A stretch of 58,298 nucleotides of DNA from Bacteroidales bacterium (GTDB taxonomy: Bacteria; Bacteroidota; Bacteroidia; Bacteroidales; UBA932): assembly GCA_017509755.1 (NCBI GenBank), contig JAFWOY010000022.1:1-58298 (forward strand), given 5' to 3'. The notes under the pieces are model-generated. The model made no database searches. It was given only the letters and a program-made list of their open reading frames with translations, and was not told the DNA's origin. This document shows, piece after piece, positions 10,186 to 18,157 of this stretch. The position numbers and the translations under genes are program-made. The stretch's first letter is position 1; each line of letters begins with the position of its first letter.

Positions 10186-11185
10186 AACGGGTATTGAATT
10201 TTCCTAAATGTTTATAAGCAAGTTCTGTCACGACACGGCCCCGCGGGGTGCGGGTGAGGAAGCCTTCTTTGATCAGGAACGGTTCATAGACTTCTTCCAG
10301 GGTCCCTACATCCTCGCTGATCGCTGTCGCAATCGTACCGGCACCCACCGGTCCCCCGCCGAATTTATCAATGATCGTCGTCAAAATCTTGTTGTCGATG
10401 GCATCCAGGCCCCGCGTGTCGATATTGAGGGCATTGAGCGCAAAGCGGGCGATTTCCAAGTCAATCGTGCCGTTGCCGCGCACTTGTGCGAAATCCCGCA
10501 CCCGGCGCAACAGGGAATTGGCGATACGCGGCGTACCGCGGCTGCGCAAAGCAATCTCTTTCGCAGCCTCATCTTCAATTTCAATAGCCAGGATACCGGC
10601 ACTTCGCTTGATGATGTTGAAAAGGACGGACGCATCATAATACTCCAGATGGCACTGGATGCCGAAACGTGCCCGGAGCGGAGAAGTCAGCAGGCCGCTG
10701 CGCGTCGTAGCACCGATCAGGGTAAACGGATTAAGGGATATCTGCACACTGCGGGCGCCGGGCCCTTTGTCAATCATGATATCGATACGATAGTCCTCCA
10801 TGGCTGAATACAAGTATTCCTCCACAATGGGACTGAGCCGGTGGATTTCATCGATAAACAACACGTCCCCGTTTTCCAGGGAAGTCAACAGACCGGCGAG
10901 ATCACCCGGCTTGTCGAGGATTGGGCCTGATGTAATTTTCAGATTGACACCGAGTTCCTGTGCAACAATATGGGCCAGTGTGGTTTTGCCCAAACCAGGC
11001 GGCCCATGAAACAGGACATGGTCGAGCGCCTCTCCCCGAAGCATGGCCGCTTTGACGAAAATCTTGAGATTCTCGAGCACTTTGTCCTGACCGGCGAACT
11101 GGTCAAAACTTTGCGGACGGATCACTTTGTCGAATTCGTTTTCTTTATAGGTAATCTCCGCACGGGGATTGAAATCTTCAGCCAT
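10163..11185 (-). CDS. ruvB: Holliday junction branch-migration helicase RuvB
   Basis: The 340-aa AAA+ protein starts [18 protein letters not shown]. Walker A is [15 protein letters not shown], Walker B is [10 protein letters not shown], and the RuvB C-terminal winged helix follows ([17 protein letters not shown]). It drives branch migration with RuvA; ruvA is elsewhere in this window (34964-35554). The ATG at 11185 was chosen over an in-frame TTG three codons upstream because it matches family N-termini. A possible -7 box (TAATTTTG, 11217-11210) lies upstream inside the candidate origin region. Confidence 0.95.
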   Translation of the reverse strand: MAEDFNPRAEITYKENEFDKVIRPQSFDQFAGQDKVLENLKIFVKAAMLRGEALDHVLFHGPPGLGKTTLAHIVAQELGVNLKITSGPILDKPGDLAGLLTSLENGDVLFIDEIHRLSPIVEEYLYSAMEDYRIDIMIDKGPGARSVQISLNPFTLIGATTRSGLLTSPLRARFGIQCHLEYYDASVLFNIIKRSAGILAIEIEDEAAKEIALRSRGTPRIANSLLRRVRDFAQVRGNGTIDLEIARFALNALNIDTRGLDAIDNKILTTIIDKFGGGPVGAGTIATAISEDVGTLEEVYEPFLIKEGFLTRTPRGRVVTELAYKHLGKFNTRYEKDLFS

Positions 11186-11487
11186 GTCTCCCAAACGTTG
11201 TCAACAGTACAAAATTAATAAATATAAAATTCAAAATCTATTTTCCGGATATTTCTTAGCCTGTTGAAAGTGTTGATAATTTTCGTTCCGCAAGTTATCC
11301 GCCACGTTTTCCACAGAAAATAAACACCCGTTTCAGGGATTTTGTGAAACGGGTGTCGGTTTTGTGGATAAACCTTGTCAGATGGATTGTGGATAACAGG
11401 CTTGTTGAGAAGCTTGGAATAAGACCGGGATAAACCGGCTCTTTTCAACACAGCCCAAAGCTGTCAACAATCGCATCGGTTTATCAA
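11186..11487. other. candidate chromosomal replication origin (DnaA-box cluster)
   Basis: The ruvB-frdB intergenic region holds two perfect TTATCCACA boxes on the minus strand (11371-11363 and 11396-11388). It also has one TTTTCCACA on the plus strand (11307-11315, fits TTWTNCACA), one TTATCAACA on the minus strand (11279-11271) and further two-mismatch copies near 11198, 11295, 11442 and 11481. Next to them is an A+T-rich tract (about 11210-11245) suited to unwinding. A strong inverted repeat (11324-11356) lies in the middle. Genes to the left read leftwards and, after frdBA, most genes to the right read rightwards. dnaA is not present in the window. Confidence 0.6.
11324..11356. repeat. 11-bp inverted repeat within the DnaA-box region
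   Basis: ACACCCGTTTC (11324-11334) is perfectly complementary to GAAACGGGTGT (11346-11356), with an 11-nt loop. It could serve as a terminator for frdB transcription, or be part of origin architecture, since DnaA boxes flank it on both sides. It is followed by GGTTTTG on the plus side and TTTATTTTC on the minus side, so termination of minus-strand transcripts is plausible. Confidence 0.7.
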
Positions 11488-12273
11488 CTAGTCTTTGAAC
11501 TTCGCCTTGAGGAATTCCCGGTTCAGGCGGGCAATGTGGCTGACCGTAATGTGCTTCGGGCATTCCATCTCGCAGGCGCGGGTGTTGGTGCAGGCACCGA
11601 AGCCCAGTTCGTCCATTTTGGCCACCATCGCTTTGGCACGGCGGGCTCCTTCAATCTTGCCTTGCGGCAGGAGCGCCAGCGAGCTGACGCGGGCTGCGAC
11701 GAACAGCATGGCAGAGCCGTTCTTGCAAGTGGCGGCACAGGCACCGCAACCCACACAGGAAGCCGCATCCATGCTTTCATCCGCATTCTTCTTGGGAATC
11801 GGAATGGCATTGGCATCGGGTACACCGCCGGTATTGACGCTGATAAAGCCGCCTGCCTGCAGGATCTTGTCATAGGCACCCCGGTCAACGACCAGGTCTT
11901 TGATCACCGGGAAGCCGCGGCTGCGCCAGGGCTCGATGGTGATGGTGCTGCCATCCTTGAATTTGCGCATATAAAGCTGGCAGGTGGTCACGCCGCTTTC
12001 CGGACCGTGGGCACGGCCGTTGATATACAGCGAGCAGGCACCGCAAATACCCTCCCGGCAGTCGTGGTCGAACGACACGGGGCCGCTCTGCTTGCCATGG
12101 CAACCGGCATCGAAAGCGACCGGGTCGATCTTTTCCCCGATCAGCTGTTCGTTGAGGATGTCCATCATCTCCAGGAAAGAAGTGCCTTCCGAGATGTCCT
12201 TCACTTGATAGGTCTCAAAGTGTCCTTTGCTTTTCGCGTCTCTCTGACGCCAAACTTTCAACGTAAAATTCAT
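11488..12273 (-). CDS. frdB: fumarate reductase/succinate dehydrogenase iron-sulfur subunit
   Basis: The 261-aa protein has an N-terminal 2Fe-2S ferredoxin domain ([17 protein letters not shown]). The C-terminal 4Fe-4S/3Fe-4S motifs follow ([14 protein letters not shown] and [14 protein letters not shown]). It carries electrons between the quinone-reactive membrane subunit and FrdA, the terminal step of anaerobic fumarate respiration or its reverse. It begins 19 nt after frdA ends and is co-transcribed with it. The usual membrane cytochrome b gene is not next to this pair. Confidence 0.95.
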   Translation of the reverse strand: MNFTLKVWRQRDAKSKGHFETYQVKDISEGTSFLEMMDILNEQLIGEKIDPVAFDAGCHGKQSGPVSFDHDCREGICGACSLYINGRAHGPESGVTTCQLYMRKFKDGSTITIEPWRSRGFPVIKDLVVDRGAYDKILQAGGFISVNTGGVPDANAIPIPKKNADESMDAASCVGCGACAATCKNGSAMLFVAARVSSLALLPQGKIEGARRAKAMVAKMDELGFGACTNTRACEMECPKHITVSHIARLNREFLKAKFKD

Positions 12274-12292
12274 ATCACTTCTTTCTTAAAGA

Positions 12293-14236
12293 TTAGTCTT
12301 TGTAGTTACGGGTTGCGACATGGGCGAATTCGAATTTGAGCGGTTCCTTGTGGAGTTCCGGGGTCTTGTCCTCACCCTTGTATTCCCAGGCAGCTACATA
12401 CATGTAATTGACGTCGTCACGCTTGGTTTCACCTTCTTCGGTCTGCATTTCCTCGCGGAAGTGGCCGCCGCAGGATTCATTGCGGTTGAGGGCGTCACGG
12501 GCCATGAGTTCGCCAATTTCAAGGAAGTCGGCGACGCGGAGGGCTTTTTCAAGTTCCTGGTTGAAGACACCCGTCTCACCGGCGACATAGACGTTGGACC
12601 AGAATTCTTTCTTGAGGTCCTGGATCAGCGTGATGGCTTTCTTCAGGCCGGCTTCGTTGCGGGCCATGCCCACATACTCCCACATGATATGGCCGAGTTC
12701 CTTGTGGATGGAGTCCACCGTACGTTTGCCCTTGATGTTCATCAGGCGGTCGATCTTGTCCTGGACAGCCTTTTCAGCGGCGGCGAATTCCGGTGCGTTG
12801 GTGTCGGTCTTCGGCTCCTTGAACTTGCTGGCGAGGTAGTCGCCGATGGTGTACGGCAGGATGAAATAACCGTCGGCCAGACCCTGCATCAGGGCCGAAG
12901 CACCGAGGCGGTTGCCGCCGTGGTCTGAGAAGTTGGCTTCGCCGATGGCATAGAGGCCCGGGATGGTGGTCATCAGGTTGTAGTCAACCCAGAGACCGCC
13001 CATCGTATAGTGGATGGCCGGATAGATCATCATCGGCTCTTCGTGCGGATCCACATCGGTGATCTCCTTGTACATGTCAAAGAGGTTGCCGTAACGGGCA
13101 TCCACCACTTCGCGTCCGAGACGTTTGATGGCATCTTTGAAATCCAGGAATACGGCCTTGCCCGTGTTGTTCACACCATAGCCGGCGTCGCAGCGCTCCT
13201 TGGCGGCGCGGGAAGCCACGTCGCGCGGGACGAGGTTTCCGAAAGCCGGATAACGGCGTTCCAGATAGTAGTCGCGGTCTTCTTCCGGAATCTGCGATCC
13301 CTTGATCTTGCCTTCCTGGAGTTTCTTGGCGTCTTCCAGTTTCTTGGGAACCCAGATGCGGCCGTCGTTACGGAGCGACTCGGACATCAGGGTCAGTTTG
13401 GACTGCTGGTCTCCGTGGATCGGAATGCAGGTCGGGTGAATCTGCGCAAAGCAGGGGTTGGCGAAGAATGCACCTTTCTTGTAGCACTGCCAGGCGGCCG
13501 AACCATTGGAGTTCATGGCGTTGGTGCTCAGGAAGTAGGTGTTGCCATAACCGCCGGAAGCCAGGACCACGGCGTGGGCGCCGAAACGCTCGATCTTGCC
13601 ATTGGTCAGGTTGCGTGCAATGATACCCTTGGCTTCTCCGTTGATGATCACCAGGTCGAGCATCTCGTGGCGCGGATAGGATTTAACCTGGCCTTTGGAA
13701 ACGGCGCGGTTGAGGGCTGCATAGGCACCGAGCAGCAGCTGCTGGCCGGTCTGGCCGCGGGCATAGAACGTACGGGATACCTGCGCACCGCCGAACGAAC
13801 GGTTGTCCAGCAGTCCACCGTAGTCGCGGGCGAACGGAACACCCTGTGCGACACACTGGTCGATGATGTTGTTGCTCACTTCGGCCAACCGATAGACGTT
13901 GGCTTCGCGGCTGCGGTAGTCACCGCCCTTGATGGTGTCGTAGAACAAACGGTAGATGGAGTCGTTGTCGTTCTGGTAGTTTTTGGCGGCATTGATACCG
14001 CCTTGGGCGGCGATGGAATGCGCGCGGCGCGGGGAATCGCTGATGCAGAACACCTTGACATTGTAGCCCAGTTCACCGAGGGAAGCGGCTGCAGACGCTC
14101 CGCCCAGACCGGTACCGATCACGATGATCTCCATCTTGCGTTTATTGGCAGGACTCACGACTTTGATGTCGGCTTTATGCTTCGACCATTTCAGTTCGAG
14201 CGGTCCTTCCGGAACCTTTGAAATCAATTCAGTCAT
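12293..14236 (-). CDS. frdA: fumarate reductase/succinate dehydrogenase flavoprotein subunit
   Basis: The 647-aa protein has the FAD-binding Rossmann motif ([20 protein letters not shown]), the covalent-FAD histidine region ([18 protein letters not shown]) and the substrate-binding HPT and arginine motifs ([10 protein letters not shown]). It interconverts fumarate and succinate on the cytoplasmic face of the membrane together with FrdB. The length and insertions match the Bacteroidetes/epsilon-type enzyme. The gene is the first of a two-gene unit, and its upstream neighbour is divergent (14334), so a frdC/sdhC cytochrome gene must lie elsewhere or be missing. Confidence 0.95.
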   Translation of the reverse strand: MTELISKVPEGPLELKWSKHKADIKVVSPANKRKMEIIVIGTGLGGASAAASLGELGYNVKVFCISDSPRRAHSIAAQGGINAAKNYQNDNDSIYRLFYDTIKGGDYRSREANVYRLAEVSNNIIDQCVAQGVPFARDYGGLLDNRSFGGAQVSRTFYARGQTGQQLLLGAYAALNRAVSKGQVKSYPRHEMLDLVIINGEAKGIIARNLTNGKIERFGAHAVVLASGGYGNTYFLSTNAMNSNGSAAWQCYKKGAFFANPCFAQIHPTCIPIHGDQQSKLTLMSESLRNDGRIWVPKKLEDAKKLQEGKIKGSQIPEEDRDYYLERRYPAFGNLVPRDVASRAAKERCDAGYGVNNTGKAVFLDFKDAIKRLGREVVDARYGNLFDMYKEITDVDPHEEPMMIYPAIHYTMGGLWVDYNLMTTIPGLYAIGEANFSDHGGNRLGASALMQGLADGYFILPYTIGDYLASKFKEPKTDTNAPEFAAAEKAVQDKIDRLMNIKGKRTVDSIHKELGHIMWEYVGMARNEAGLKKAITLIQDLKKEFWSNVYVAGETGVFNQELEKALRVADFLEIGELMARDALNRNESCGGHFREEMQTEEGETKRDDVNYMYVAAWEYKGEDKTPELHKEPLKFEFAHVATRNYKD

Positions 14237-14285
14237 ATATGATTGTATTTAAGTGTTTCAAAAACATACAAATTTCGGAAAAATC

Positions 14286-14293
14286 AAAGATAT
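14286..14293 (-). promoter_or_regulatory. -7 element of frdAB
   Basis: The minus strand reads TATCTTTG (14293-14286), matching TAnnTTTG about 50 nt before the frdA ATG. No convincing -33 TTTG is visible at the expected distance. Confidence 0.45.
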
Positions 14294-14333
14294 TTGCAAT
14301 TATTTGTATCTTTACTGAACAATTTTTAGACAC

Positions 14334-14843
14334 ATGGCCATGAGATTCTTGAAGAACATCCTGATTTGCCTTGTCGTATGCCCTGTTCTTTTTTCCTGCG
14401 GCATTTACCGCCAGACCGCGGAAGAGCGGCTGGCACTGATCGAGGCCATTGAACAGCCTGATGTCATTCTGGACATTACGCAGATCCTTCCTTTCGGCTA
14501 TCCTTCGCGTTCCTCAACGGGAGAATATGCTTTGCGAATCCAAGGAAACAAGGTGAATACCCGTCTTCCTTTCATCGGTGACAGCCGGGTGGCGGTTTTT
14601 TCCACGGATGAGATATCCATTGTCTTCGAGGATGAGGAGGTGGAACTCCAGCATGACTTTTCCGGCGCAGACCATGGAGAATATCAATTCTTGTTCAAAG
14701 GCGGAAAAGGCCAGGACAAATGGAAGGTTTACCTGCAGTTGTTCGACAGCGGAAATGCCTATATCCGGTGTACGAGCACTTCCGGCCGTAAAATGAGTTA
14801 TGTTGCCAATATCGTGATTCCTGAGCATGGAAAGAAGAAATAG
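14334..14843 (+). CDS. DUF4251 family lipoprotein
   Basis: The 169-aa product has a lipoprotein leader ending LFSC, then a beta-rich domain matching the Bacteroidales DUF4251 family (for example LPFIGDSRVAVF and DKWKVYLQLFDSGNAYI). The biochemical role of the family is unknown. Two ATGs occur two codons apart (14334 and 14340) and either may be used. The 3' end overlaps the start of the GH20 gene by 17 bases, which suggests coupled translation. Confidence 0.8.
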   Translation: MAMRFLKNILICLVVCPVLFSCGIYRQTAEERLALIEAIEQPDVILDITQILPFGYPSRSSTGEYALRIQGNKVNTRLPFIGDSRVAVFSTDEISIVFEDEEVELQHDFSGADHGEYQFLFKGGKGQDKWKVYLQLFDSGNAYIRCTSTSGRKMSYVANIVIPEHGKKK

Positions 14844-17037
14844 AATCCTCTTGTTGACCCTTCTTGTGTCTATGTTGACGACAGTCCTGCAGGCGCAGCA
14901 AGCGTTTGATTTCGTCCCTGCGCCCGCACAGGTGCAGTATCCGGACGGAGGTGCGTCTCATTTTGTTTTTGACAAGAATGTAAGGATCGTCGGCGGAGAC
15001 GATTTCAATGTCCGCTATCTCCGGGAGCACCTGGCCCGGGTATTCAATCCGCTCGGAGACAGCTGGGCGGGCGACCCGACGCGCAGCATCGAATTCGTCC
15101 GGGTGAAATCTTTCCCGGAAGAGGGGTATTCCCTTGAAGTGACGCCTTCCCGGATCCTGGTCACGGCTTCCACCCGGGCGGGTGAATTTTATGCCATCCA
15201 GACGCTGTTGCAGATGCTTCCGCCGCAGGTGTACCGGCGCGCAGAAGGTCCGGATGCCATGCTGCTCCGGCAGTGGGAAGTCCCTTGTGTAGAGATTGTG
15301 GACCAGCCTCGTTTCAGCTGGCGCGGCAGTATGTTCGATGTCTCGCGTACCTTCTTCGACAAAGCCTACATCCTGCGCCATCTCGACTGGCTGGCTTACC
15401 ACAAGATCAACAAGTTCCACTGGCACCTGACCGACGACAACGGCTGGCGGGTGGAGATCAAGAAATATCCCAAGCTCACCCAGGTTGGAGCCTGGCGTGG
15501 CCGCAACGAAGCGCTGGATCCGGCCTATAATTCAGGAGAAGAACGTTTTGGCGGTTTCTATACGCAGGAAGATATCCGCGAGATCGTGGCTTATGCAGCC
15601 GACCGGAATATCGAGATCATTCCTGAAATCGATCTGCCGGGCCATTCCAAAGCGCTGGCAGTCTCCTACCCCGAGATTCTCTGCCGGCACAATGAAGAAC
15701 TCCTGAGTGTGCAGGGAGAGACGCGCAATGTCATCTGCGTAGGCCGCGAGAACACCTACAAGATGCTGGACAACATTATCAAGGAAATCGCCCAGCTCTT
15801 CCCTTCGAAATATATCCATATCGGTGTGGAAGAAGTAGTTACGGAGTCGTGGAAGTATTGCCCTGACTGCCAGGAGCTGATGAAGGAAAAGGGTTATACC
15901 GAAGAACGCCAGCTGCTCGGTTACTTTGGCGAACGGATGGAAAAGATCCTGGCTAAGTACGGCAAGAAGGTGGAGGCCTGGGAGGACGTCGTTGAGGCCA
16001 AAACCATTTCCCGGGACAACCTGGTGCTGGTGTGGCACGACCAAAAAGTCCTGCAGAAAGCGCTCGATGCCGGTTATCCGGCCGTCACGCAGAACTGTTA
16101 TTACCTGTATATGGACATGAAGTACACGCCAGCCGAGCGCGGCCATACCTGGGCTTCGATCATTGATGTGGAGAAAGTGTATTCCTTTGATCCGCTGCAG
16201 GGTCTCGATTTGTCGGGTGACAAGCAGAAGCTGGTCCGCGGCCTGCAGGGCGGTCTCTGGACGGAACTCCTGTTCTATCCGCCGCATTTTTCAGAGTATC
16301 AGCTGTTCCCGCGCATGTGTGCGGTTGCGGAGGTGGGTTGGACGCCGCAGGAACTGCGCAACTATGCTGATTTTGACGCACGCCTGGCACGGACGCATTT
16401 CGAAAGGATGTGGAATATGGGTATCCGTTTCCGGATTCCGGCCCCGGATGTGGATGCGCAGGGAAATGTCCGCTGCCCCTACCCCAACATGGTGATCCGC
16501 TATACCTTTGACGGAACGGAGCCGACGGTCAGTTCGCCGGTAGTGACCGGGCGCATCGTGACCGACCATCCGGAGAACCTGCGTTTTGCGACATTCTATG
16601 CGGATGTCAAGAGTATTACCGTAGAGGTGCCGGGTACCCGCACGTATTTAAAGCCGGCCGTGAAGGTGTCCTCTTCCATGGAAACAGTCAAGCGACAGCC
16701 TGTTGAAAACCTTGCGTTATATGAAAAGAGCAAATCCATGCGGACGGCCAATCCGCCGAAAGAAGGAGATTATGTGCTCTTTACATTTGAAGAACCCGTG
16801 TCATGCCGTACGATTACGGTCCAGACCAATGATCCGGTCAACAACTTTTTCGGCATCACACAGGGCTTTGTGGAGGTCCTCTATGAGGGTGACAGCCAAT
16901 TTACACCCAGCGACCGGTTCAATATGCTGAACCGGGTTGTGCTCCGGCCCGACCGCCCCGTGAAAGCCGTCAAAATCGTCATTACCGGCTCTTGCGAAGG
17001 CAAAGCCGTCAGCATCCAGCCGCTCATCATCGAATAA
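14827..17037 (+). CDS. GH20 beta-N-acetylhexosaminidase, secreted
   Basis: The 736-aa protein has a signal peptide (to about LQAQ, residue 24), a GH20b-like domain (about 30-140), the GH20 catalytic barrel (about 145-500; HWHLTDDNGWR at about 197-207) and C-terminal beta domains (about 520-736) with a chitobiase-like linker. It should trim terminal GlcNAc/GalNAc from glycans in the periplasm or at the surface. The catalytic pair is unusual: the strand normally reading H-x-G-G-D-E reads HIGVEE here, so the acetamido-polarising Asp is replaced by Glu335, with Glu336 as acid/base. The neighbouring DUF4251 and hydrolase genes form one operon. Confidence 0.92.
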   Translation: MERRNRILLLTLLVSMLTTVLQAQQAFDFVPAPAQVQYPDGGASHFVFDKNVRIVGGDDFNVRYLREHLARVFNPLGDSWAGDPTRSIEFVRVKSFPEEGYSLEVTPSRILVTASTRAGEFYAIQTLLQMLPPQVYRRAEGPDAMLLRQWEVPCVEIVDQPRFSWRGSMFDVSRTFFDKAYILRHLDWLAYHKINKFHWHLTDDNGWRVEIKKYPKLTQVGAWRGRNEALDPAYNSGEERFGGFYTQEDIREIVAYAADRNIEIIPEIDLPGHSKALAVSYPEILCRHNEELLSVQGETRNVICVGRENTYKMLDNIIKEIAQLFPSKYIHIGVEEVVTESWKYCPDCQELMKEKGYTEERQLLGYFGERMEKILAKYGKKVEAWEDVVEAKTISRDNLVLVWHDQKVLQKALDAGYPAVTQNCYYLYMDMKYTPAERGHTWASIIDVEKVYSFDPLQGLDLSGDKQKLVRGLQGGLWTELLFYPPHFSEYQLFPRMCAVAEVGWTPQELRNYADFDARLARTHFERMWNMGIRFRIPAPDVDAQGNVRCPYPNMVIRYTFDGTEPTVSSPVVTGRIVTDHPENLRFATFYADVKSITVEVPGTRTYLKPAVKVSSSMETVKRQPVENLALYEKSKSMRTANPPKEGDYVLFTFEEPVSCRTITVQTNDPVNNFFGITQGFVEVLYEGDSQFTPSDRFNMLNRVVLRPDRPVKAVKIVITGSCEGKAVSIQPLIIE

Positions 17038-17039
17038 GT

Positions 17040-17888
17040 ATGGAATTTTTTACCACAGCAGCCGGCATAAGTGTCCACGTCTGGGATACGAAAGACGAAA
17101 AAGACGTCCATGCGGAACCGGGCGGGACCGAGCCTGACAAACCCTGCCTTGTCCTCTTGCACGGTTACCTGGAGACTTTGTATATCTTTACGGAACTGGT
17201 AGAAGCCCTTAAGGACCATTATCGCCTGATTGTCATCGATATGCCGGGTCACGGACTGACTGATTCAGCCCCGGCCGACGCTGAAGGCCGCCGCGTCAAC
17301 AGCCTGGCCTTCCAAGCCCAGGTCGTAGCCGGTGTACTCGACAAGTGCGGTGTGGACCGCGCCATTATTGCCGGTCATTCCATGGGCGGCTATGTGACGT
17401 TGCAATTCCTGCGCGACTTCCCGCAACGGGCCGAAGCCGCCTTCCTGCTCCACTCCAACCCCTACTCCGATGCGCCTGAAAAAAGTGCGGACCGGCAGCG
17501 GGAACAGCAGTTGATCCGTGATGGCAAGCTGCAGTCTCTGGCCGCTTTGGCAATGCCGAGGATGTATTACGAAGAAAACCTGCGGGCCTGCGACGAAAAG
17601 ATCCGGGAGACGGTCGAGCTCTGCGAAATGCATGATCCGGAAGGAATTATCGCTTCCCTCGAAGGGCTGCGGACGCGTCCCGATTTACAGGAAGTCATGG
17701 CACATCCGCCTGTCCCGCTGACGCTGGTCTATGGCGATCACGACAATTTCCTGTCCCTGGAACGGGTAGCGCAAATGCAGGCAAGTTTCCCCGCTGTCCG
17801 CTATGTCCTCATCCCTGACACCGGGCACAATTCGTTCATCGAGCGCCCTGAAAGCGTAATAAATGTTTTAGATCCCCGGTCAATCTAG
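17040..17888 (+). CDS. alpha/beta-fold hydrolase
   Basis: From ATG 17040, two bases after the GH20 stop, the product is 282 aa. Hydrolase hallmarks are visible: oxyanion region HGYLETLY, nucleophile elbow GHSMGGYV, acid YGDHDNF and histidine GHNSFIE. No signal peptide is present, so it is cytoplasmic. The substrate cannot be told; the operon with a hexosaminidase hints at processing of an acyl or ester group from glycans, which is a guess. A longer reading starting inside the GH20 gene was rejected. Confidence 0.88.
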   Translation: MEFFTTAAGISVHVWDTKDEKDVHAEPGGTEPDKPCLVLLHGYLETLYIFTELVEALKDHYRLIVIDMPGHGLTDSAPADAEGRRVNSLAFQAQVVAGVLDKCGVDRAIIAGHSMGGYVTLQFLRDFPQRAEAAFLLHSNPYSDAPEKSADRQREQQLIRDGKLQSLAALAMPRMYYEENLRACDEKIRETVELCEMHDPEGIIASLEGLRTRPDLQEVMAHPPVPLTLVYGDHDNFLSLERVAQMQASFPAVRYVLIPDTGHNSFIERPESVINVLDPRSI

Positions 17889-17906
17889 ACGGGGGGCTCT
17901 GTTCTG

Positions 17907-17966
17907 TTCGTCATGCCCGGGGTGACGCCTTTCGTCATTTTCGGGGTGACGCTTTTCGTCATGCGC
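17907..17966. repeat. 24-bp tandem repeat, 2.5 copies
   Basis: Units starting TTCGTCAT and running through CGGGGTGACGC occupy 17907-17930 and 17931-17954, with a partial third copy to 17966. They resemble the short G+C-rich palindromic intergenic sequences at 24218 and 34935. They sit directly after the hydrolase gene and mark the left edge of the repeat island. Confidence 0.7.
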
Positions 17967-18014
17967 GGCCGCGCCGGGCATCTCGTTCGCTTTCACCGAA
18001 CACTCCGCTGCGCT

Positions 18015-18062
18015 CTGGGTTTTTGTTCCAGGCGCAGAAAAATGCGCCTGGCCCGAAAACCC
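18015..18062. repeat. long hairpin
   Basis: CCAGGCGCA (18028-18036) pairs with TGCGCCTGG (18043-18051) around a 6-nt loop. The stem extends outward through GGGTTTT / AAAACCC with small bulges. It lies in the gene-free stretch between the hydrolase and the repeat island and has no obvious gene to terminate. Confidence 0.65.
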
Positions 18063-18157
18063 ACCCGCTCCGCTCCGCTTTAGGCAATCGTGAGGCGGCA
18101 AATAAAAGGATTTTCGCCGCGAATTTTGGCTCAGCGGAAAAAGTGAGTGGGGCAAAG

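Noticed and set aside
11186..11194. TTG start of ruvB at 11194
   Set aside because: The ATG three codons downstream matches family N-termini, and no reason favours the rarer codon.
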